The position numbers and the translations under genes were made by a program. From NCBI GenBank assembly GCA_902494135.1, contig CABUSE010000044.1, positions 1 through 9,845 of the forward strand: a stretch of DNA of 9,845 nt, written 5' to 3'. Numbering within the stretch: position 1 is the stretch's first letter; the number at the start of each line of letters is the position of its first letter. Of this stretch, positions 5,424-9,845 are shown one piece after another. Under the pieces are notes generated by a model, which searched no databases, was not told the origin of the DNA, and worked only from the letters and a program-made list of their open reading frames with translations. The stretch is from an uncultured Collinsella sp. (GTDB taxonomy: Bacteria; Actinomycetota; Coriobacteriia; Coriobacteriales; Coriobacteriaceae).

Positions 5424-6308
5424 ATGTCCGATATCGAGAATCCGGCAGGCGACACGCGCCCGATTGGCGTGTTCGATTCTGGTTTGGGCGGTCTGACGGT
5501 TGCGCGCGCGATTGCGACGGCGCTGCCGCACGAGTCCGTCTACTACTTTGGCGACACCAAGCGCTGCCCCTACGGCACCCGCACCGAGGATGAGGTGCGC
5601 TCGTTTGCGTTGCAGGCGGGCCGTTGGCTGTCGAAGCACGACGTCAAGATCATGGTCATCGCCTGCAACACGGCGACCGCTGCGGCCTTGCGTCTGGCCC
5701 AGCAGGTGCTCGACGTTCCCGTGATCGGCGTGATCGCGCCGGGTGCCCGTGCGGCAATCAACAGCACGCGTACGCGTCGCGTGGGCGTGCTCGCCACCAA
5801 CCTCACCATTCGCTCGGGCGCCTACACGCGCGCCATTCAGGATCTAGATGCCGGCGTCGATGTATACGGCTGTCCAGCCTCGAGCTTTGTCGAGGTTGTC
5901 GAACACGAGCTCGCCTCGGGTGCACATCTGCAGGAACAGTGGCTTGAGAACGAGGACATCTTCGATACGCCTGCCGTGCGTGCGCTGGTGGGTGCCACGG
6001 TTGAGCCGCTGCGCGACCACGGCATCGATACCGTGGTGCTCGGCTGTACGCATTTTCCGCTGTTGGTGGGACCTATCCGCCATGCGCTGGGGCCTGGGGT
6101 GCGCGTCGTGAGTTCCGCCGAGGAGACCACGCGCGAGCTGACCGATATCCTCACGCGCCGCGAGCAGCTGGCGGGCGACGCCGCCGAGCCGCAGCATCGT
6201 TTTGCCACGACGGCCGATAACATTGCCGAGTTTGCGGTGGCGGGCAGCTTTATCTTTGGTCAGCCGCTCAAGAGCATCGAACATATCGATATCGATGAGC
6301 TGAAATAG
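5424..6308 (+). CDS. murI: Glutamate racemase
   Basis: The 294-residue enzyme interconverts L- and D-glutamate without a cofactor and so supplies D-Glu for the MurD step of peptidoglycan synthesis. FDSGLGG (residues 17-23) carries the catalytic Asp18 and Ser19. The two catalytic cysteines are Cys81 in ACNTA and Cys208 in GCTHFPLL. YFGDTKRCPYGTR and PVIGVIAPG are further family signatures. The length is close to the usual 260-290 residues, with about 12 extra at the N-terminus. The start is supported by GGTGAGG just upstream. The gene lies 51 bp after the HAD phosphatase and 54 bp before rph. Together with the MurE-like gene it places two peptidoglycan-precursor genes within 3.5 kb. Confidence 0.96.
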   Translation: MSDIENPAGDTRPIGVFDSGLGGLTVARAIATALPHESVYYFGDTKRCPYGTRTEDEVRSFALQAGRWLSKHDVKIMVIACNTATAAALRLAQQVLDVPVIGVIAPGARAAINSTRTRRVGVLATNLTIRSGAYTRAIQDLDAGVDVYGCPASSFVEVVEHELASGAHLQEQWLENEDIFDTPAVRALVGATVEPLRDHGIDTVVLGCTHFPLLVGPIRHALGPGVRVVSSAEETTRELTDILTRREQLAGDAAEPQHRFATTADNIAEFAVAGSFIFGQPLKSIEHIDIDELK

Positions 6309-6362
6309 ATGTAAGGCAGCCGCCAAAGCCTTCGCCACATATTTTGCCGAAAGGATATTTCT

Positions 6363-7088
6363 ATGGAGTACATGCAGGTCAACCGCGCCAACGGCCGCGC
6401 CGCCAACGAGTTGCGCCCCGTTAAGCTCACCCGTGGCGTCATGAAGCACGCCCACGGCTCGTGTTTGGCCGAGTTCGGTGACACGCGCGTGCTGTGCGCC
6501 GCCACTATCGAGGAGGGCGTGCCGGGCTGGCGAAAGGGAGCTAAGGCCGGCTGGGTGACCGCGGAATACGCCATGCTGCCGGCGTCGACCGGCAAGCGCT
6601 GCAAGCGCGAGCACGCCAACCGCAAGGGTCGCTCCATGGAGATCGAGCGCCTCATTGGCCGCAGCCTGCGTACCGTCGTCAACATGAAGGCGCTCGGCGA
6701 GTACACCGTCACCGTCGACTGCGATGTGATTCAGGCCGATGGCGGCACGCGTACAGCGAGCATCACCGGCGCCTGGGTGGCGCTGCACGACGCCCTCGCC
6801 ATGTGGGTCGAGGCGGGCAAGATCGAGCGCATCCCGCTTACCGGCCAGGTGGCTGCCATCTCTATGGGCGTTGTCGACGGCAATACGCTGCTTGACCTCG
6901 ATTATTCCGAGGACAGTCATGCCGAGGTCGACATGAACCTCGTCGCCACCGATACCGGTGAGATGATCGAGCTCCAGGGCACCGGCGAGCAGGCGCCCTT
7001 CGACCGCAAACGCCTCAACGCCCTGCTTGACCTGGGTGACAAGGGTGTCGCCGAGCTCATCGAGCTTCAGCGCCAAGCCATCGCCTAA
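6363..7088 (+). CDS. rph: Ribonuclease PH
   Basis: The 241-residue protein is a phosphate-dependent 3'-5' exoribonuclease that trims tRNA precursors and other RNA 3' ends, normally as a hexamer. The family signature DGGTRTA (residues 126-132) contains the phosphate-binding Thr129-Arg130. GRSLR at 99-103 is the other conserved arginine segment. EDSHAEVDMN (183-192) holds the metal-binding Asp184 and Asp190. Length matches the family (about 240). The ribosome site GAAAGGA (6349-6354) is 8 bases before the ATG. Both tRNA genes here encode CCA, so RNase PH would only need to trim beyond it. The murI-rph-rdgB order is familiar from actinobacteria. Confidence 0.96.
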   Translation: MEYMQVNRANGRAANELRPVKLTRGVMKHAHGSCLAEFGDTRVLCAATIEEGVPGWRKGAKAGWVTAEYAMLPASTGKRCKREHANRKGRSMEIERLIGRSLRTVVNMKALGEYTVTVDCDVIQADGGTRTASITGAWVALHDALAMWVEAGKIERIPLTGQVAAISMGVVDGNTLLDLDYSEDSHAEVDMNLVATDTGEMIELQGTGEQAPFDRKRLNALLDLGDKGVAELIELQRQAIA

Positions 7089-7127
7089 CCTGCCAAAAAG
7101 GGACAGGTTTATTTTGGTAGGTTTTAT
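7087..7127 (+). terminator. Terminator-like hairpin after rph, with alternative fold
   Basis: AACCTGCCAAAA (7087-7098) pairs with TTTTGGTAGGTT (7112-7123) over 12 pairs, one of them G-U, around a 13-nt loop; TTAT follows. The stem starts inside the rph stop codon. A shorter exclusive fold pairs AACCTG (7087-7092) with CAGGTT (7104-7109). The T-rich 3' side fits an intrinsic terminator, but the A/T-rich top of the stem makes it moderate in strength. Confidence 0.5.
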
Positions 7128-7216
7128 CTGCTGAAATGCTGCGTTGAAAGGTCCGATCGCCTGAGAGGGGAGAGGTCAAGTGCCCAAACGCCCCTCACGC
7201 GGCTTGCTATAGAGAC

Positions 7217-7223
7217 AAGGAGG
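7217..7223 (+). promoter_or_regulatory. Strong ribosome-binding site of rdgB
   Basis: AAGGAGG lies 6 bases before the ATG at 7230 and is one of the best Shine-Dalgarno matches in the window. It fixes the rdgB start. TATAGA at 7208-7213 resembles a -10 box but has no -35 partner and would initiate almost on this site, so I do not call it a promoter. Confidence 0.7.
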
Positions 7224-7229
7224 CCAGTC

Positions 7230-7871
7230 ATGGCACTTGAGAAGATTGACATCGACACCCTCGACCCGGCGGCGACCATCGTCGTGGCAACCGGAAACGC
7301 TCATAAGCTCACCGAGATCGAGGCCATTTTGGGCAAGGTCATGCCCGAGGTGCGCTTTGTGGCGCTCGGCCAGCTGGGTGATTTTGAGGATCCCGAGGAA
7401 AACGGCACGACGTTTTTGGAGAACGCCATCATCAAGGCCCAAGCCGCGGTTGAGGAGACGGGCCTTATGGCCATTGCCGACGATTCGGGCTTGGTCGTCG
7501 ACGCGCTGGACGGTGAGCCCGGTGTGTATAGCGCGCGCTATGCGGGCGTGCACGGCGACGATGCCGCCAACAACGCCAAGCTTCTCGTTAACCTGGAAGG
7601 CGTGGCAGATGAGGACCGCACCGCGCGCTTTATGAGCGTCGTCGCGCTCATCGACACGGACGGTCTGGTCACCTATGGCGAGGGCGCCTGCGAGGGCGTT
7701 ATCGCGCACGAGGGCCGCGGCGACCATGGTTTTGGCTATGACCCGCTGTTCCTGCCGGTCGACACGCCGGGCAAGACCATGGCCGAGCTGACGGCTGACG
7801 AGAAGAACGCCATCAGCCATCGATTCCATGCGCTCGAGCACCTATCCGCCAAACTGACGGGCGAGGAGTAG
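7230..7871 (+). CDS. rdgB: Non-canonical purine NTP pyrophosphatase (RdgB/HAM1 family)
   Basis: The 213-residue enzyme hydrolyses XTP, ITP and dITP to the monophosphate and PPi, keeping deaminated purines out of DNA and RNA. VATGNAHKLTEI near residue 20 is the family's N-terminal triphosphate-binding loop. DDSG at 84-87 contains the catalytic Asp. GFGYDP (167-172) and SHR (196-198) form the base-recognition part. Compared with E. coli RdgB (197 residues) there is an N-terminal extension of about 15 residues, which the ribosome site at 7217 supports as genuine. The gene is 141 bp after rph, with a terminator-like hairpin between them, and 3 bp before dtd, so rdgB and dtd are certainly cotranscribed and probably coupled in translation. 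Confidence 0.95.
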   Translation: MALEKIDIDTLDPAATIVVATGNAHKLTEIEAILGKVMPEVRFVALGQLGDFEDPEENGTTFLENAIIKAQAAVEETGLMAIADDSGLVVDALDGEPGVYSARYAGVHGDDAANNAKLLVNLEGVADEDRTARFMSVVALIDTDGLVTYGEGACEGVIAHEGRGDHGFGYDPLFLPVDTPGKTMAELTADEKNAISHRFHALEHLSAKLTGEE

Positions 7872-7874
7872 GCC

Positions 7875-8321
7875 GTGCGTGCGGTGGTGCAGCGCGTACT
7901 CAACGCCGGCGTGACGGTCGACGGCGAGTGCGTGGGCCGCATTGGACGCGGCTACCTGGTGCTGCTGGGTGTGGGCCATGGCGATACGCGTGCCGAGGCC
8001 GATAAGCTGTGGGGCAAGCTCCGCGGGCTGCGCATCAACGAGGACGAGAACGGCAAGACCAACTTGGCGCTTGCCGATGTCGACGGTGAGGTGCTCGTGG
8101 TGTCGCAGTTCACGCTGTTCGCTGACTGCCGCCACGGTCGCCGCCCATCGTTTACGGATGCCGGCGCGCCCGATGTTGCCAACGAGCTCTACGAGTACTT
8201 CCTGACGCTCGTTCGCCAAGATGTCGAACACGTGGCGCACGGCATTTTTGGCGCCGATATGAAAGTCGACTTGGTCAACGACGGCCCATTCACCATCGTC
8301 TTGGACACCGATAACCTTTAG
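7875..8321 (+). CDS. dtd: D-aminoacyl-tRNA deacylase
   Basis: The 148-residue protein releases D-amino acids (and glycine from mischarged tRNA-Ala) from tRNA, acting as a dimer in translation quality control. SQFTL (residues 77-81) and NDGPFT (135-140), containing the Gly-Pro pair that rejects L-amino acids, are the two diagnostic motifs. Ser77 and Thr80 fall at the same numbers as in E. coli DTD. Length is normal. The start is a GTG at 7875, read from GAGGAG (7863-7868) inside the end of rdgB. The gene is likely useful beside murI, because D-amino acid production raises the risk of D-aminoacyl-tRNA; that link is inference. Confidence 0.95.
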   Translation: MRAVVQRVLNAGVTVDGECVGRIGRGYLVLLGVGHGDTRAEADKLWGKLRGLRINEDENGKTNLALADVDGEVLVVSQFTLFADCRHGRRPSFTDAGAPDVANELYEYFLTLVRQDVEHVAHGIFGADMKVDLVNDGPFTIVLDTDNL

Positions 8322-8349
8322 GTTACGCGGTTTTACCAAACCGCGTAAC
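8322..8349. repeat. Perfect 12-bp inverted repeat directly after dtd
   Basis: GTTACGCGGTTT (8322-8333) and AAACCGCGTAAC (8338-8349) pair perfectly around TACC. The stem begins on the base after the dtd stop codon. No T-run follows on either strand. It may stabilise the transcript end or act with the terminator about 20 bp further on. Confidence 0.6.
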
Positions 8350-8370
8350 AACTGGTCATGCGAGATTGTC

Positions 8371-8401
8371 GTCTGGTACGTATTCGAGACCGGGCTTTTT
8401 T
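8371..8401 (+). terminator. Intrinsic terminator of the rdgB-dtd transcript
   Basis: GTCTGGT (8371-8377) pairs with ACCGGGC (8389-8395) over 7 pairs, two of them G-U. It is followed directly by six T residues at 8396-8401. The veg promoter starts seven bases later. Confidence 0.6.
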
Positions 8402-8407
8402 AGCTAC

Positions 8408-8437
8408 TTGCGTATGGCCACAACAGGGTGCTATAGT
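8408..8437 (+). promoter_or_regulatory. Promoter of veg-ispE
   Basis: TTGCGT (8408-8413) and TATAGT (8432-8437) are 18 bp apart. Initiation would be at about 8444, giving a leader of about 60 nt before the veg ATG. The -35 hexamer TTGCGT is the same as that of the murE-like gene. In Bacillus the veg promoter is known to be very strong; whether this one is strong cannot be told from the sequence. Confidence 0.65.
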
Positions 8438-8457
8438 ATTAGAGTTTTGTCTATCTT

Positions 8458-8477
8458 AGGGGTATTATCCCCTTTTT
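8458..8477 (+). promoter_or_regulatory. Leader hairpin with T-run: possible attenuator
   Basis: AGGGG (8458-8462) pairs with CCCCT (8469-8473) around TATTAT, and the T-run covers 8473-8477. It lies between the predicted start of transcription (about 8444) and the veg ribosome site (8491-8496). A five-pair stem with five Ts is short but has terminator form, so it may stop a share of transcripts before veg. Confidence 0.45.
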
Positions 8478-8504
8478 GAATTGCACCTTCTGGAGGCCCT
8501 GTTC

Positions 8505-8801
8505 ATGGAAGAGATGGAAGTCAATCACGTCGACGATATCCACGAGAAGCTGACCGATATGGTGGGCGATCGCGTCAAGGTTAAGGCCAACATGGGCCGT
8601 ACCCGCGTCGTCGAGCGCATGGGCACCATCAAGAGCGTCCACCCGGCCGTCTTCATTGTCGAGGTTGACGAGCGTCGTGGCCGCAAGTCGCGTCAGTCCT
8701 ACCAGTATATCGATGTGCTCACCGGTCAGGTCGAGCTGTTCGACCCCGAGAGCGGCGAGCATATCTTTACCCCGCTCGGCAATCAGCTCGAGGAGCATTA
8801 A
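8505..8801 (+). CDS. veg: Veg family protein (DUF1021)
   Basis: The 98-residue protein matches the Veg family as I know it from Bacillus. A segment reading GDRVKVKANMGRTRVVERMG is followed by a PAVFIVEVDE strand, YQYIDVLTGQVEL and an acidic C-terminus. It is probably a small cytoplasmic beta-barrel-like domain. B. subtilis Veg has been linked to biofilm control and early-outgrowth phenotypes, but its biochemical role is unsettled. The start at 8505 is chosen because TGGAGG (8491-8496) stands 8 bases upstream; the in-frame TTG at 8481 has no ribosome site. ispE begins 2 bases after the stop, echoing the Bacillus order veg-sspF-ispE but without the sporulation gene sspF. Confidence 0.88.
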   Translation: MEEMEVNHVDDIHEKLTDMVGDRVKVKANMGRTRVVERMGTIKSVHPAVFIVEVDERRGRKSRQSYQYIDVLTGQVELFDPESGEHIFTPLGNQLEEH

Positions 8802-8803
8802 CG

Positions 8804-9700
8804 GTGACCGATCGGTCCCTGACTCTTTCCGCGCCGGCAAAGATTAACCTCTACCTGGGGGTTCATACCGAGCGCGATGACCGCGGCTACCACAGGGTCG
8901 ATTCCCTGATGGCGGCCGTCGGTCTTTCCGATACCGTGACGGTCACGCCGGCGCAGGCGCTGACCGTCCAGACGGTTCCGGCATCAGATTTTCCCATGCA
9001 AAAGAATACGGCGTATCGGGTTGCGGTTGCTATGGCCGAGCATTATGGTCGCGAGGCAAACATCTGCGTGACGATTGAGAAGCGCATTCCATTGTGCGCC
9101 GGCTTGGGCGGCCCCTCGACGGATGCGGCCGCGGTCATTGTCGCCTTGGCAGAGCTCTGGGGCATTGATCGCACCGACCCAGCGCTCGACGATATTGCGC
9201 GGGGCATTGGTGCTGACGTCCCGTTCTTTTTGCACGCGAGTCCTGCGTTCTACGTAGGTGGGGGAGACGTGCTAGCAACTGAGTACCCCGCGCTGCCCGC
9301 GACGCCCGTCGTGCTGGTCAAGCCGCGCGAGGCAAGCGTTTCGACAATTGAAGCCTATCGACGTTTTGACGAGGCCCCGGTGCCTGCGGACAAGCCCGGC
9401 GCGATAGCTTCTGCCTTGCGTGCTGGTGATGCCGAGACGGCATATGCACTCATCCATAACAATCTGGGTGTCATTTCCGCACAGATGGAGTCGCAGATTC
9501 AAACGGTCCTCGACTGGCTGCGTAAACAGGACGGAACCGTTGCTGTAGATGTGTGCGGATCGGGTGCCTGCTCGTTTGCCATTTGCGACACCGCTGCCAC
9601 GGTCGAAAGGCTTGCCGATGCTGCCCAGCAAAATGGCTGGTGGGCCTGCGCGACTGAGTTTATTCCCAACACGGTTCAAATCGACGCGCCAAAGAAATAA
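8804..9700 (+). CDS. ispE: 4-diphosphocytidyl-2-C-methyl-D-erythritol kinase
   Basis: The 298-residue GHMP-family kinase phosphorylates CDP-ME at the 2-hydroxyl, the fourth step of the MEP isoprenoid pathway, which also supplies undecaprenyl carriers for cell-wall synthesis. SAPAKINLYLG contains Lys13. The ATP-binding loop is AGLGGPSTDAAA (from 99), GADVPFF holds catalytic Asp138, and CGSGACSFAI (GSGA at 252-255) is the third GHMP motif. The second glycine of the usual AGGSS/GGGSS core in the ATP loop is Pro104. Length is normal (about 285-310). Start is the GTG at 8804, served by AGGAG (8791-8795) within the end of veg, so the two are cotranscribed and likely translationally coupled. Codon use is slightly less GC-biased than that of upstream genes. 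No clear terminator follows before tRNA-Pro. Confidence 0.95.
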   Translation: MTDRSLTLSAPAKINLYLGVHTERDDRGYHRVDSLMAAVGLSDTVTVTPAQALTVQTVPASDFPMQKNTAYRVAVAMAEHYGREANICVTIEKRIPLCAGLGGPSTDAAAVIVALAELWGIDRTDPALDDIARGIGADVPFFLHASPAFYVGGGDVLATEYPALPATPVVLVKPREASVSTIEAYRRFDEAPVPADKPGAIASALRAGDAETAYALIHNNLGVISAQMESQIQTVLDWLRKQDGTVAVDVCGSGACSFAICDTAATVERLADAAQQNGWWACATEFIPNTVQIDAPKK

Positions 9701-9735
9701 AAATTTCTCTAGCACGCGGCGAAAATCTTTGTTAC

Positions 9736-9741
9736 TATAGT
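9736..9741 (+). promoter_or_regulatory. Candidate -10 box of tRNA-Pro
   Basis: TATAGT at 9736-9741, within TTACTATAGT, ends 8 bases before the mature tRNA start. No -35 hexamer is recognisable at normal spacing. Read-through from ispE is a second possible source of the tRNA, since no terminator is seen between 9701 and 9749. Confidence 0.45.
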
Positions 9742-9749
9742 CGAGCTAA

Positions 9750-9826
9750 CGGGTTGTGGCTCAGTTTGGTAGAGCACTGCGTTCGGGACGCAGGGGTCGC
9801 TGGTTCAAATCCAGTCAACCCGACCA
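9750..9826 (+). tRNA. tRNA-Pro (anticodon CGG)
   Basis: A complete 77-nt cloverleaf is visible. The acceptor stem is CGGGTTG/CAACCCG and the D-stem GCTC/GAGC. The anticodon stem is CTGCG/CGCAG with loop TTCGGGA, so the anticodon is CGG. The T-arm is GCTGG-TTCAAAT-CCAGT. Discriminator A and an encoded CCA end at 9826. The C1-G72 first pair is usual for bacterial tRNA-Pro. No terminator is seen in the 19 bases left in the window, so a further gene or tRNA may follow. Confidence 0.96.
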
Positions 9827-9845
9827 GAGCATGAGGAGGGACCGC

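Noticed and set aside
4350..5639. Minus-strand ORF of 429 codons across the phosphatase and murI
   Set aside because: Antisense shadow that crosses two certain genes and an intergenic hairpin.
5844..7076. Minus-strand ORF of 410 codons across murI and rph
   Set aside because: Antisense shadow spanning two certain genes; no supporting signal.
8481..8504. TTG start for veg
   Set aside because: The region holds the leader and the ribosome site TGGAGG at 8491-8496, which serves the ATG at 8505.
1..9845. CRISPR array, transposase or prophage genes
   Set aside because: No regularly spaced repeats and no transposase, integrase or phage motifs in any frame.

Overview
The window reads as a chromosomal housekeeping segment of a high-GC Gram-positive bacterium. 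The best guess is a member of the Coriobacteriia, such as Collinsella or a relative. The grounds are: GC-rich, strongly G/C-ending codons; tRNA genes with encoded CCA; short intrinsic terminators; a Veg-family gene next to ispE, an order known from Firmicutes; and a MurE that looks like the L-lysine-adding (non-diaminopimelate) type. The assignment comes from motif recognition, not from a database search.

Layout. Positions 1-41 may hold the last codons of a gene entering from the left. Positions 42-535 carry no convincing long gene but much structure: a 22-bp palindrome, an AT-rich stretch with a perfect TATAAT box and a possible leaderless 44-codon ORF, and two tandem modules of about 185 bp. 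Each module has a T-arm-like sequence, a minus-strand terminator and the 3' end of a tRNA-Val gene. One module ends in the intact minus-strand tRNA-Val(UAC). The other keeps only the last 18 nt of the tRNA, joined to a GC-rich insert. From 799 on, all genes lie on the plus strand: asnB (own terminator), a lysine-type murE-like ligase (own promoter), a HAD-family phosphatase, murI, rph, rdgB, dtd, veg, ispE and finally tRNA-Pro(CGG).

How the genes work together. AsnB makes asparagine from aspartate and glutamine. MurI supplies D-glutamate and the MurE-like ligase adds the third stem amino acid, so two cytoplasmic peptidoglycan-precursor steps sit close together. The murI-rph-rdgB-dtd run combines cell-wall supply with RNA 3'-end processing, nucleotide-pool cleansing and D-aminoacyl-tRNA proofreading; related murI-rph-rdgB runs are known in actinobacteria. 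veg and ispE are almost contiguous, have a promoter of their own, and are preceded by a hairpin plus T-run in the leader that could act as an attenuator. IspE belongs to the MEP isoprenoid pathway, which also feeds undecaprenyl lipid carriers for the cell wall.

No complete new defence, mobile or biosynthetic system was found. The most unusual parts are the duplicated tRNA-3'-end modules at 282-553, the lysine-type signature of the Mur ligase, and several hairpins of unclear role between genes.
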